Origin: Gammaproteobacteria bacterium
GTDB lineage: Bacteria; Pseudomonadota; Gammaproteobacteria; Steroidobacterales; BM003
NCBI GenBank assembly: GCA_026193125.1
Contig: JAPHSC010000152.1
Span: 1 to 18,213 of the forward strand
Length of the DNA stretch: 18,213 nt
Direction: 5' to 3'
Shown: positions 1 to 7,710 of the stretch, piece by piece
How positions within the stretch are numbered: the stretch's first letter is position 1
How the letters are laid out: each line of letters begins with the position of its first letter
Program-made: the position numbers and the translations under genes
The notes under the pieces: model-generated
Databases searched by the model: none
What the model saw: the letters and a program-made list of their open reading frames with translations, nothing else
What the model was told of the DNA's origin: nothing

Positions 1-26
1 GCCAGCACGGCGACCGTCAGTTTCAT
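1..26 (-). CDS. leuB: LeuB N-terminus (3-isopropylmalate dehydrogenase), cut by window edge
   Basis: Only nine residues are inside the window (MKLTVAVLA). They match the usual start of 3-isopropylmalate dehydrogenase, a hydrophobic beta strand leading into the GDGIGPE nucleotide-binding loop, which would lie just outside. The ATG overlaps the leuD stop in an ATGA arrangement (stop at 23-25, ATG at 24-26), typical of translational coupling. The identity rests mostly on operon position after leuC and leuD; the sequence seen is short but compatible. Confidence 0.7.
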
Positions 27-598
27 GCCCTGCGCCTTTCGAACTCGACCACCGCATCCAGATGCTCCATCAGGAATCCCAACTGATCGGTGCCATGCAC
101 CAGGCAGTACTGGGCGAAAGGCTCGATCTCAAAACCAAAGCTGGGCCCGTCATCCACTTCCAGCGTCGCCGCCTCCACATTGATCGTGAGCCGTGCACCC
201 GGGTGCTCCAGCAACCACTGGTGGACCTCTGGCTCCACCACCACGGGCAGCAGTCCATTCTTCAGGGAGTTGCTGCGAAAAATATCTGCAAAGCGCGTAC
301 TGATCACCGCATCGATACCATAGTCCTTGAGCGCCCAGGGTGCGTGCTCACGAGAGGAGCCACAACCGAAATTGTCGCCGGCCACCAGTACCCGGGCATC
401 CTTGTTACCGGGATGGTTCAAGGGGAAATCCGGGTTCTCGCTGCCGTCAGCGTTGTAGCGCCAGTCGTAAAACAGGCCGTCGGATATACCCTGGCGCGAG
501 GTGGTGGTGAGATAACGCGCCGGTATGATCTGGTCGGTATCAATATCGGTCTGGGGCAGGACCACGGTTTGAGACACTATCTTTTTCATCGCTTGCAT
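23..598 (-). CDS. leuD: 3-isopropylmalate dehydratase small subunit (LeuD)
   Basis: Small (swivel-domain) subunit of isopropylmalate isomerase, which with LeuC converts 2-isopropylmalate to 3-isopropylmalate in leucine synthesis in the cytoplasm. The signature segments are visible: DTDQIIPARYL near the N-terminus and the loop GDNFGCGSSREHAPWAL around residues 75-90, conserved across aconitase swivel domains. At 191 aa it has a normal length. The start is chosen at the ATG at 598: GAGGA lies 9 nt upstream, partly within the leuC stop region. A TTG at 604 and an ATG at 589 are alternatives. It lies 12 nt after leuC and overlaps leuB by 4 nt, so it is expressed as part of the leu operon. Confidence 0.95.
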   Translation of the reverse strand: MQAMKKIVSQTVVLPQTDIDTDQIIPARYLTTTSRQGISDGLFYDWRYNADGSENPDFPLNHPGNKDARVLVAGDNFGCGSSREHAPWALKDYGIDAVISTRFADIFRSNSLKNGLLPVVVEPEVHQWLLEHPGARLTINVEAATLEVDDGPSFGFEIEPFAQYCLVHGTDQLGFLMEHLDAVVEFERRRA

Positions 599-610
599 CG
601 CCAACCGTCC

Positions 611-2023
611 TCAGACCGAACCGTCATTGAGAAAATTACGTGGATCCGCCACCGCACCGGCAATGGCCGAGGCAGCCGCGGTCGCAGGGCTGGCGAGCAT
701 GGTCCTCGCCCCGGGACCCTGGCGACCCTCGAAATTACGGTTGCTGGTGCTGACCACGTACTGGCCGGGTGCGGCGATATCGCCATTCATGCCCAGGCAC
801 ATGGAACAACCTGCTTCGTGCCATTCGGCGCCGGCAGCGGTAAAAATTTTATCCAGACCCAGCTTCTCGGCCTCAGTCTTGATCTTGTGGGAGCCGGGCA
901 CTACCAGCATGCGTACCCCCGGCTTCACCTTTCTTCCTCGCAACACGGCTGCAGCGGCCTCCAGGTCACTCAGGCGAGAGTTGGTACAACTGCCGACAAA
1001 TACCATGTCCACTAGATGTCCGAATAATGGCCTGCCCGGCTTGAGGCCCATGTATTCCAGCGCCTTGCGGGATGCGGCGTCGGTCGGCTGGGGAATGTCC
1101 TCGCGTATGCCGATACCGGCTCCCGGATTGGTTCCGAAAGTAATCATGGGCTCTATCTGCGCCGCGTCCAGGAAAATCTCGCGATCGAAGTTTGCGCCAG
1201 GATCACTCGCCAGGCTGCGCCAGTCCTGCACCGCCTTGTCCCAGTCGGCGCCGGCCGGGGCCATGGGTCGCCCCTTGAGGTAGGCGAAGGTCACATCGTC
1301 CGGCGCCATCATGCCCGCGCGGGCGCCGGCCTCGATGGACATATTGCATATGGTCATGCGCTCATCCATGGACAGGGCGCTGACTGTACTGCCCCGGTAT
1401 TCGATCACATGACCGGTCCCACCAGAGACACCGATCTGGTTGATGATGGCAAGGATAAGATCCTTCGCGGTCACACCCTGGCCCAGTTCGCCCTCGATGT
1501 TGATGGCCATGCTGCGTGGCTTGCGTTGCAGCAGGCACTGCGTTGCCAGCACATGGCCAACCTCGGTCGTGCCAATACCAAAGGCCAGCGCGCCCAGCGC
1601 GCCATGGGTTGCCGTGTGACTGTCACCACACACGATGGTCATACCCGGCTGGCTTGCACCCAACTCGGGGCCGATCACGTGCACGATGCCCTGTTCACGA
1701 TTGCCCGGACCACGCAAGGTGATACCGAATTCCTCGCAGTTTTCCACCATCTGCCGGACTTGCCTGCCGGCGGCCGGCTGCATGCCCTCGTAGCCCCTGG
1801 CCACAAGATCGGGCCGTGTAGGTATTGAATGATCAAGGGTGGCCAGCGTGCGGTCGGGACGGCGCACGGTAATGCCACGCTCCTTCAGCAGCGAAAAAGC
1901 CTGGGGCGTGGTGACTTCGTGCACAAGATGCAAATCTATGTACACGATGGCCGGAGTCTGGGGCGACTCCGGAATCACCACATGGCGCTCCCAGATTTTA
2001 TCCAGCATGGACTTGGCGGTCAT
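611..2023 (-). CDS. leuC: 3-isopropylmalate dehydratase large subunit (LeuC)
   Basis: Large aconitase-like subunit that carries the [4Fe-4S] cluster and forms the active isomerase with LeuD. The three cluster cysteines are visible: Cys346 in GSCTNSR, and Cys406 and Cys409 in GCSMCLGMN. The CGDSHTATHGALG segment near residue 130 is also typical. At 470 aa it is the standard bacterial LeuC length. The ATG at 2023 has GGGAG 6 nt upstream, partly overlapping the end of leuA. It sits 9 nt after leuA and 12 nt before leuD, consistent with one transcript. Nothing looks degraded. Confidence 0.97.
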   Translation of the reverse strand: MTAKSMLDKIWERHVVIPESPQTPAIVYIDLHLVHEVTTPQAFSLLKERGITVRRPDRTLATLDHSIPTRPDLVARGYEGMQPAAGRQVRQMVENCEEFGITLRGPGNREQGIVHVIGPELGASQPGMTIVCGDSHTATHGALGALAFGIGTTEVGHVLATQCLLQRKPRSMAINIEGELGQGVTAKDLILAIINQIGVSGGTGHVIEYRGSTVSALSMDERMTICNMSIEAGARAGMMAPDDVTFAYLKGRPMAPAGADWDKAVQDWRSLASDPGANFDREIFLDAAQIEPMITFGTNPGAGIGIREDIPQPTDAASRKALEYMGLKPGRPLFGHLVDMVFVGSCTNSRLSDLEAAAAVLRGRKVKPGVRMLVVPGSHKIKTEAEKLGLDKIFTAAGAEWHEAGCSMCLGMNGDIAAPGQYVVSTSNRNFEGRQGPGARTMLASPATAAASAIAGAVADPRNFLNDGSV

Positions 2024-2032
2024 AATTACTCC

Positions 2033-3592
2033 CTATACCGAGGCCGCTGCCCGCGAGTGCTCAACGAAGTCCGCATCACGCGTTCGGACGATGCGATTGA
2101 CCGCGTCCACCAGGGCCCTGGCTCCCGCCTCGATAATATCGGTACTCACGCCGGTCCCGCGGCAGTCCCGTCCGCTGGTCTTGAGCAAGACGGCCACCTC
2201 GCCCTGGGCGTCCTGGCCCACCGTCAGGCTGCGCACCTCGAAATCCTTGAGCGTGGCCTCCACCCCGGTGGCCGCAAGGATGGCCTTGAACGCGGCATCG
2301 ATCGGGCCGTCACCTTCGGCTTTTTCACTTACCAGGTCTTCCTGGTCATTTTGCAGCCACAGCTCGGCCGAGGCACTGCCCCCGAATCGAGTAACTATCT
2401 GCATGTCCCGTAACACCCATGGCCCAGCCATCGCCGTGTCCAGCTGTAACACGATGGCTTCCAGGTCGGCGTCAAAAATCTCTTTTTTCTGGTCGGCAAG
2501 ACGCTTGAACTTGCGAAAGGCGTTGTCCAGCTCCGCCTCCTCAAGAACAAAGCCCAGGGTGTTCAGACGATCGCGAAACGCGTGTCGCCCACTGTGCTTG
2601 CCCAGGACCAGCGAATTTTCTGAGACCCCGACGTCTTCCGGTCGCATGATTTCGTAAGTAGCCGCATGCTGCAGCACACCGTGCTGGTGTATGCCCGCCT
2701 CATGCGCAAAGGCATTGCCACCGACAATGGCCTTGTTGCGGGGAATAGGCATACCTGTAATTGATGACACCAGGCGACAGGTCGGAAACAGACGCGTGGT
2801 ATTAATCCCGGTTTCCAGCTCAAAGAAAGCGCTGCGGGTGTGCGCGGCCATGACCACTTCTTCGAGCGAACAATTGCCCGCCCGTTCGCCTATGCCATTG
2901 ATGGTGCACTCGATTTGCCTTGCGCCTGCCTTGACCGCAGCCAGGGAATTAGCCACCGCCATGCCGAGATCGTCGTGACAGTGCACGCTGAGCACGATGT
3001 TCTCGATACCGGGCACCTCGGCACGCAGGTATTCGATGAGCGCGGCGAATTCACCCGGCACCGTATACCCTACGGTATCGGGAATATTCACCGTGGTGGC
3101 GCCAGCTGCGATCACCGCGCTGACGATTTCCTTGAGAAATTCCCACTCGGTACGGGCCGCGTCTTCTGCGGAAAATTCCACGTCATCGCAATAGCTGCGT
3201 GCCCGTCGCACGCCCTCCACGGCCGTTTTCAGTATCTCTTCCTTGGCCATCTGCAACTTGTATTGCATATGAATGGCGCTGGTGGCGACAAACACGTGAA
3301 TACGCTTGCGCTCGGCAGGCTCCAGCGCCTTCCACACGGCGTCGATGTCGCCGGCATTGCAGCGTGCCAGGCCACAGATTATCGGCCCCTTGATTTGCCT
3401 GGCGACTTCCGAGACGGCCTCGAAGTCACCGGGAGAGGCAGCCGGGAAACCCGCCTCGATCACGTCAACACCCAGGTCGGCCAGGGCACGGGCAATCCTC
3501 AGCTTTTCCTGTAGATTCATGCTGCACCCAGGCGACTGCTCGCCATCGCGCAGGGTGGTGTCAAATATGATCAAGCGGTCCTGTTTCGGCAT
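2033..3592 (-). CDS. leuA: 2-isopropylmalate synthase (LeuA)
   Basis: First committed enzyme of leucine synthesis: condenses acetyl-CoA with 2-ketoisovalerate. The N-terminal TIM-barrel shows FDTTLRDGEQSPG (residues 9-21), with the metal-binding Asp and catalytic Arg, then VHCHDDLG with the two metal His residues and NGIGERAGN. The C-terminal third, from about residue 390, is the LeuA dimer/allosteric domain where leucine binds in the family. At 519 aa it is the long bacterial form. The start is supported by AGGAGG 9 nt upstream. The gap to ilvC is 39 nt and to leuC 9 nt. Leucine feedback at this enzyme would act alongside the transcript-level leucine sensing described at 4664-4844. Confidence 0.97.
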   Translation of the reverse strand: MPKQDRLIIFDTTLRDGEQSPGCSMNLQEKLRIARALADLGVDVIEAGFPAASPGDFEAVSEVARQIKGPIICGLARCNAGDIDAVWKALEPAERKRIHVFVATSAIHMQYKLQMAKEEILKTAVEGVRRARSYCDDVEFSAEDAARTEWEFLKEIVSAVIAAGATTVNIPDTVGYTVPGEFAALIEYLRAEVPGIENIVLSVHCHDDLGMAVANSLAAVKAGARQIECTINGIGERAGNCSLEEVVMAAHTRSAFFELETGINTTRLFPTCRLVSSITGMPIPRNKAIVGGNAFAHEAGIHQHGVLQHAATYEIMRPEDVGVSENSLVLGKHSGRHAFRDRLNTLGFVLEEAELDNAFRKFKRLADQKKEIFDADLEAIVLQLDTAMAGPWVLRDMQIVTRFGGSASAELWLQNDQEDLVSEKAEGDGPIDAAFKAILAATGVEATLKDFEVRSLTVGQDAQGEVAVLLKTSGRDCRGTGVSTDIIEAGARALVDAVNRIVRTRDADFVEHSRAAASV

Positions 3593-3631
3593 CTGCCTCG
3601 TCCTCCTGGATACGGATTTAAAACCCGCGGT

Positions 3632-4618
3632 CTATTTCTGCAGCCAGCTCATACGTGCGCGCAGCTTGCGTCCCACTTCTTCTATGGGATGTTGCATGTC
3701 TTCCTGCATCAGGCGGTTGTACTCGGGCAGACCCTTCTTGTTCTCCTCAATCCACTGGCGGGCAAAGGTGCCGTCCTGCACTTCCGTGAGCACCTGTTTC
3801 ATCGTCGCCTTCACGTGGTCATCAATCACCCTGGGCCCACGGGTCAGATCGCCATACTTGGCCGTCTCGCTGATGAACTCGTGCATCTTCGCCAGGCCGC
3901 CTTCATTCAGCAGGTCAACGATCAGCTTGAGTTCATGCAGGCACTCAAAATAGGCCACCTCAGGCTGGTAGCCCGCCTCGACCAGGGTCTCGAAACCCTT
4001 GAGCACCAGTTCAGTGGCGCCGCCACACAACACGGCCTGCTCGCCGAACAGGTCGGTTTCGGTTTCCTCGGCAAAGGTGGTTTCCAGCACGCCGCCGCGG
4101 GTGCCGCCGATGGCATGCGCATAGGCCAGGGCCTTGTCCCGCGCCTTGCCCGTGGCATCCTGCGCCACGGCAATCAGGCAGGGCACGCCGCGACCTTCTT
4201 CAAATTGCCGGCGCACCAGGTCTCCGGGACCCTTGGGCGCAACCAGGATGCAATCGATACCGGGCTTGGGATGAATCTGGTCAAAATGAATATTGAAGCC
4301 ATGCGCAAATGACACAGCTGCGCCGGGCTTGATATTTGGCTCCGCCGCCTCGTACACCGGTTTCTGGGCTATGTCGGGAACCAGCATGCAGATCAAATCC
4401 GCGCCCTTGACGGCTTCTTCCGGGCTCATCAGCGCAACGCCATCCTGTTCGGCCTTGGCCCAGCTCTTTCCGCCCTTGCGCAGACCGACCACCACGTCAA
4501 AACCGCTGTCTCTCAGATTCAGGGCGTGGGCCCTGCCCTGGCTGCCATAACCAATCACGGCTACGCGGGCGCCCTTCAAGGCACTGACGTCCACATCCTT
4601 CTCGGTGTAAATCTGCAT
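3632..4618 (-). CDS. ilvC: Ketol-acid reductoisomerase (IlvC), short class I
   Basis: NADPH-dependent enzyme that isomerises and reduces acetolactate or acetohydroxybutyrate in valine, leucine and isoleucine synthesis. The Rossmann motif GYGSQGRAHALNLRDSG lies at residues 23-39; the following Arg-Lys-Gly-Gly-Lys-Ser stretch is typical of NADPH specificity. The substrate/metal domain carries APKGPG and an EETETDLFGEQ metal-binding segment. At 328 aa it is the short class I form, not the long form of enteric bacteria. GGAG lies 8 nt upstream of the ATG. It is the first large gene of the leu operon and directly follows the attenuator hairpin. No ilvB or ilvN precedes it here, unlike the ilvBNC order of many bacteria. 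Confidence 0.97.
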   Translation of the reverse strand: MQIYTEKDVDVSALKGARVAVIGYGSQGRAHALNLRDSGFDVVVGLRKGGKSWAKAEQDGVALMSPEEAVKGADLICMLVPDIAQKPVYEAAEPNIKPGAAVSFAHGFNIHFDQIHPKPGIDCILVAPKGPGDLVRRQFEEGRGVPCLIAVAQDATGKARDKALAYAHAIGGTRGGVLETTFAEETETDLFGEQAVLCGGATELVLKGFETLVEAGYQPEVAYFECLHELKLIVDLLNEGGLAKMHEFISETAKYGDLTRGPRVIDDHVKATMKQVLTEVQDGTFARQWIEENKKGLPEYNRLMQEDMQHPIEEVGRKLRARMSWLQK

Positions 4619-4663
4619 CTTCTAACTCCTTCTCGTACGGTCGATGATCAAAGGTTCAAAATG

Positions 4664-4699
4664 AAAAAGCCCCGCAGCGTGTGACCGGTGCGGGGCTTT
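4664..4699 (-). terminator. Attenuator: Rho-independent terminator in the ilvC-leuACDB leader
   Basis: In the minus-strand transcript, AAAGCCCCGCA (4699-4689) pairs with TGCGGGGCTTT (4676-4666), an 11-bp perfect stem around a 12-nt loop. The 3' arm runs into five U residues (4668-4664), with further U-rich sequence after. It lies 45 nt upstream of the ilvC ATG and after a leucine-rich leader peptide, so it would end transcription before the structural genes. On the plus strand the trailing T run is only three bases and no plus-strand gene ends here, so the minus strand is the functional reading. Confidence 0.88.
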
Positions 4700-4735
4700 G
4701 GTGTGTCCTGTGTTTAATTCAGGCCGAAGTCCCGC
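4690..4735 (-). promoter_or_regulatory. Antiterminator pairing of the leucine attenuator
   Basis: In the minus-strand RNA, segment GCGGGACTT (4735-4727) can pair with AAGCCCCGC (4698-4690), eight of nine positions, one A-C mismatch. The second segment is the 5' arm of the terminator, so the two structures exclude each other. The first segment lies in codons 37-40 of the leader peptide, eight bases past its last leucine codon. A ribosome stalled on leucine codons would leave it free; a ribosome at the stop codon would cover it. An earlier segment TCCCGCC (4815-4809) can pair with GGCGGGA (4736-4730) as a possible protector. The pairings were found by eye; the mechanism is inference from the classical trp/his/leu attenuators. 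Confidence 0.72.
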
Positions 4736-4844
4736 CGCTATCCAGTGGCAGCAAAAGACGCAGCAGGCCTAGCAGCGCAAAGCGCACCACCCCTGGCGAA
4801 TGCGGGCCGGCGGGATAGGCAAAAATTGCGCGTTCAAAAAACAT
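4719..4844 (-). CDS. Leucine-rich attenuator leader peptide, 41 aa
   Basis: A short reading frame upstream of the ilvC operon terminator: ATG at 4844-4842, TGA at 4721-4719. Residues 24-34 read LLGLLRLLLPL, eight leucines in eleven, encoded by CTG, CTA, CTT and TTG; two valines sit at 19-20. This is the design of leader peptides whose translation senses charged tRNA-Leu (and perhaps tRNA-Val). At 41 aa it is longer than the enteric leu leader. No Shine-Dalgarno sequence precedes the ATG. The predicted -10 box ends 7 nt upstream, so the mRNA may begin at or next to the ATG and be translated leaderlessly. The first 18 codons have no evident role beyond holding a segment that can pair with the antiterminator. 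The peptide itself probably has no function. Confidence 0.82.
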   Translation of the reverse strand: MFFERAIFAYPAGPHSPGVVRFALLGLLRLLLPLDSGGTSA

Positions 4845-4851
4845 GCGAACG

Positions 4852-4880
4852 ATACTGTTGCAAGTGCACAAAGATGTCAA
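4852..4880 (-). promoter_or_regulatory. Predicted sigma70-type promoter of the ilvC-leuACDB operon
   Basis: On the minus strand a perfect TTGACA (4880-4875) is followed after 17 nt by CAGTAT (4857-4852), a moderate -10. The start of transcription would be near 4845, immediately before the leader peptide ATG at 4844. The -35 is strong; the -10 matches the consensus at three of six positions, so the exact start is uncertain. Confidence 0.6.
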
Positions 4881-4911
4881 TAAGTTTGAACCTGGGCCAG
4901 AATCCCTGCGC

Positions 4912-4917
4912 TACAAT
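4912..4917 (+). promoter_or_regulatory. ilvD: Probable -10 box of ilvD
   Basis: TACAAT, five of six consensus bases, about 55 nt upstream of the ilvD ATG. The nearest TTGAAC (4886-4891) is 20 nt away, too far for a standard -35, so the promoter would be weakly defined or activator dependent. It would be divergent from, and close to, the ilvC operon promoter. Confidence 0.4.
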
Positions 4918-4971
4918 ATGCCGCAGGATTAGTAAGTCTTTGTATCGCTTTGCTTATCGAGGAAGAATCCC

Positions 4972-6651
4972 ATGTCTGATCATGATCGCCGCAAATACTC
5001 CGGCCAGGTAGTAGATGGCGTTAAACAGGCTCCCAGCAGGGCCATGCTCAGGGCGGTGGGGTTCACCGATGGAGACTTCAGGAAGTCGCAGGTGGGTATT
5101 GCCTCGACCTGGAGCATGGTTACGCCCTGCAATATGCATATCAACAAGCTTGCCGAGCGCGCAGGCCAGGGTGTAGATGCCAGCGGCGGCAAGAGTGTTA
5201 TTTTCAACACCATCACCATTTCCGACGGCATTTCCATGGGCACCCGTGGCATGTGTTACTCGCTGGTATCCCGCGAAGTGATTGCAGATTCCATCGAAAC
5301 CGTAACCGGTGGCGAGGGATTTGACGGTCTGGTGGCCGTGGGTGGCTGCGACAAGAACATGCCGGCCTGTGTTATCGCCATGGCCAGGCTGGACCGGCCT
5401 GCGGTGTTCGTCTATGGCGGTACGATACGACCCGGCGTACAGAATCGTGACATCGTCTCGGTGTTCGAGGCTGTCGGCGCACGCTCTGCCGGAACCATTG
5501 ATGACGCGAAGCTGTCTGAGATCGAACGCACCGCCATCCCCGGACCGGGATCATGTGGTGGCATGTATACCGCTAATACCATGGCCTCTGCTATCGAGGC
5601 GCTGGGCATGTCGCTGCCCAACAGCTCTGCCCAGGAAGCGGTGTCCGGCGAAAAACTGGACGACTGTTACCGGGCCGGCGTTGCGGTGATGGAGCTGATC
5701 GAAAAAGACATTCGGCCCAGTCATATCCTGACCCGCGACGCGTTTGAAAACGCCATTACCACCGTGATCGCCCTGGCCGGCTCCACCAACGCCGTTCTGC
5801 ACTTGCTGGCCATGGCCTGGTCAGCAGACGTGGAGTTGACGCTTGAGGATTTCAACCGCATCGGGGAAAAGGTTCCGGTGCTGGCTGACCTCAAGCCCAG
5901 CGGCAAGTACCTGATGTCCGAGCTTATCGCTATTGGCGGCATCCAGCCGCTGATGAAAACACTGCTGGACGCAGGTCTGTTACACGGTGATTGCCTGACC
6001 GTCACCGGCAGGACCCTGGCGGAGAACCTGGCCGATGTGAAACCCTACCCCGAGGGCCAGGACATCATTCGGCCCCTGTCCAAGCCGATCAAACCGGACA
6101 GTCACCTGGTGGTGCTGAAGGGCAACCTGGCGCCCGAGGGCGCCGTGGCCAAGATTACCGGCAAGGAAGGCCTGTCCTTCACCGGTACGGCCAGGGTCTT
6201 TCACTCCGAGGAACAGGCTCTGCAAGCCATTCTGGACGGCACCGTCGTGGCTGGCGATGTGCTGGTCATCCGCTATGAGGGTCCGCGCGGCGGACCAGGC
6301 ATGCGGGAAATGCTTTCCCCCACCTCGGCCATCATGGGCAAGGGACTGGGAGACAAGGTCGCGTTGATTACCGATGGTCGCTTCTCCGGTGGCAGTCACG
6401 GCTTCGTCGTCGGCCATGTCACACCCGAAGCCGCGACAGGCGGGCCGATCGGCCTGGTCGAGGACGGCGACATCATCCACATTGATGCGGCCAAGCGTGA
6501 AATCAATCTGCAGGTGGACGAGGCAACGCTGGCCTCGCGCCGAAAGAACTGGCGTGCAGAAAACAAGGTGCCCACCAGGGGAACCCTGGCCAAGTACGCC
6601 AAGCTGGTGTCCAGTGCTTCGCTGGGTGCGGTTACCGACAGGGACCTGTAA
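4972..6651 (+). CDS. ilvD: Dihydroxy-acid dehydratase (IlvD)
   Basis: Iron-sulfur dehydratase that makes the 2-keto acids of valine, leucine and isoleucine from the dihydroxy acids supplied by IlvC. Typical segments are present: GIASTWSMVTPCNMH near residues 43-57, GGCDKNMPACVIAMARL near 122-138, GPGSCGGMYTANTMA near 190-204, and GRFSGGSHGFVVGHVTPEA in the C-terminal domain. At 559 aa it is the usual length. The ATG at 4972 has GAGGA 8 nt upstream. The gene faces the ilvC-leu operon across a 353-bp interval, so the pathway genes sit together but on two transcripts. sseA follows after 8 nt and may be cotranscribed. Confidence 0.97.
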   Translation: MSDHDRRKYSGQVVDGVKQAPSRAMLRAVGFTDGDFRKSQVGIASTWSMVTPCNMHINKLAERAGQGVDASGGKSVIFNTITISDGISMGTRGMCYSLVSREVIADSIETVTGGEGFDGLVAVGGCDKNMPACVIAMARLDRPAVFVYGGTIRPGVQNRDIVSVFEAVGARSAGTIDDAKLSEIERTAIPGPGSCGGMYTANTMASAIEALGMSLPNSSAQEAVSGEKLDDCYRAGVAVMELIEKDIRPSHILTRDAFENAITTVIALAGSTNAVLHLLAMAWSADVELTLEDFNRIGEKVPVLADLKPSGKYLMSELIAIGGIQPLMKTLLDAGLLHGDCLTVTGRTLAENLADVKPYPEGQDIIRPLSKPIKPDSHLVVLKGNLAPEGAVAKITGKEGLSFTGTARVFHSEEQALQAILDGTVVAGDVLVIRYEGPRGGPGMREMLSPTSAIMGKGLGDKVALITDGRFSGGSHGFVVGHVTPEAATGGPIGLVEDGDIIHIDAAKREINLQVDEATLASRRKNWRAENKVPTRGTLAKYAKLVSSASLGAVTDRDL

Positions 6652-6659
6652 ACCACCCT

Positions 6660-7523
6660 ATGCACAGTTCAGGCACCCTGATTTCTGCCGCAAAACTGGT
6701 GTCGCTGCTGGACCACCCGCGGCTGCGCCTGGTGGACTGCCGCTTTGACCTGGCAGACAGGCAGGCGGGGCGCAGGGCCTACGAGGCGGGACATTTGCCG
6801 GGTGCTGTCTATGCTCACCTGGATGAGGATCTTGCCGCAGCAGTAACCCCAGCTACCGGCCGACATCCCCTGCCAGACCCCACCGCATTTGCCGACATCC
6901 TGGGCAGTTGGGGTATTGATCGACACAGCCAGGTGGTGGTGTATGACGGTGGCGCGGGCGCCATCGCGGCCCGTCTGTGGTGGATGCTGCGCTGGCTGAA
7001 CCACACACAGGTGGCGGTGCTCGACGGCGGTTATGCCGCCTGGACCAGGCTCGGAGCAACGACAGTTGCCGGAATTCACTCCAACGCGGAGGCCCGGTTT
7101 GAACCGGTCCCCCGACCCGGCATGATCATGGACCGGTCACAGGTCGTTGATGCGCTGGCCGCGGGCACCCTGCTATTGATTGATGTCAGGGCAAGACCCC
7201 GCTATCTCGGCGAGACTGAGCCACTGGACAAGGTGGCGGGGCATATTCCGGGCGCGCTCAACCTGCCGTTTGAGGAAAACCTGGACCAGGAAGGTCATTT
7301 CCAGCTGCCACGAAATCTCGCGAGCAAATACGAAGAGATTCGCAAGGCCAATCCGGGTAAACACATCTGTTTCATGTGTGGTTCAGGCGTGACCGCCTGT
7401 CATAGCCTGTTGGCCATGGAAATAGCCGGCTTGCCAGGAGCCCGCCTCTACCCCGGTTCCTGGAGCGAGTGGATTACCGACCCAGCCCTGCCAGTGGCGA
7501 TTGGTGAGGAAGCTGGCCGCTGA
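6660..7523 (+). CDS. sseA: 3-mercaptopyruvate sulfurtransferase (SseA-like), two rhodanese domains
   Basis: Transfers sulfur from 3-mercaptopyruvate to a thiol acceptor through a protein persulfide. It has two rhodanese domains (about residues 1-140 and 150-287). Only the second carries the catalytic cysteine, Cys240, in the loop CGSGVTA. That loop is characteristic of mercaptopyruvate sulfurtransferases; thiosulfate-specific rhodaneses usually have a CRKGVT-type loop. At 287 aa it is close to E. coli SseA. The ATG is 8 nt after the ilvD stop and has no clear Shine-Dalgarno site, so translation may depend on ilvD readthrough or coupling. It ends with adjacent TGA and TAA stops. The downstream neighbours suggest a link with reactive sulfur handling. 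Confidence 0.9.
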   Translation: MHSSGTLISAAKLVSLLDHPRLRLVDCRFDLADRQAGRRAYEAGHLPGAVYAHLDEDLAAAVTPATGRHPLPDPTAFADILGSWGIDRHSQVVVYDGGAGAIAARLWWMLRWLNHTQVAVLDGGYAAWTRLGATTVAGIHSNAEARFEPVPRPGMIMDRSQVVDALAAGTLLLIDVRARPRYLGETEPLDKVAGHIPGALNLPFEENLDQEGHFQLPRNLASKYEEIRKANPGKHICFMCGSGVTACHSLLAMEIAGLPGARLYPGSWSEWITDPALPVAIGEEAGR

Positions 7524-7543
7524 TAAACTGCCCACAAGCTTAT

Positions 7544-7710
7544 GGGGACAGCAACCTTATCTCCACCTGTACTTCAGGACTGTTATTCAAAAGCCAGCCA
7601 GTGCACACAGTGCACCCTACTCACCTGGTGATGGTTGTTGAAGCGCTCGACCGTCGCCGAATCCAGGCGGCAAATACACGCCGCAAGGCGAAGTTACGGT
7701 TACTGTCCCC
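7544..7710. repeat. 167-bp inverted-repeat element, probable transposon remnant
   Basis: GGGGACAGCAACC (7544-7556) and GGTTACTGTCCCC (7698-7710) are inverted copies, 12 of 13 bases. The sequence between has no gene of its own. An open stretch reading rightward ends at a TAG directly after the right repeat, as a transposase C-terminus might. A small palindrome, GTGCAC-ACA-GTGCAC, lies at 7601-7615, and CCCC-CTAGT-GGGG overlaps the right edge (7707-7719). Ends of this kind (GGTTACTGTCCCC) recur in my memory as borders of Y1/IS200-like transposase remnants in gammaproteobacteria, but this cannot be confirmed here. The element fills most of the gap between sseA and the DUF2892 gene. Confidence 0.5.

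Noticed and set aside
62..1015. Long open frame on the plus strand opposite leuD and leuC
   Set aside because: It is antisense to two clear enzymes, crosses their junction, has no ribosome site and gives a protein with no recognisable motif. High GC content easily leaves such frames open.
4664..4699. The GC hairpin read as a plus-strand terminator
   Set aside because: No plus-strand gene ends before it and only three T residues follow on that strand. The minus-strand reading has five T residues and sits in an operon leader.
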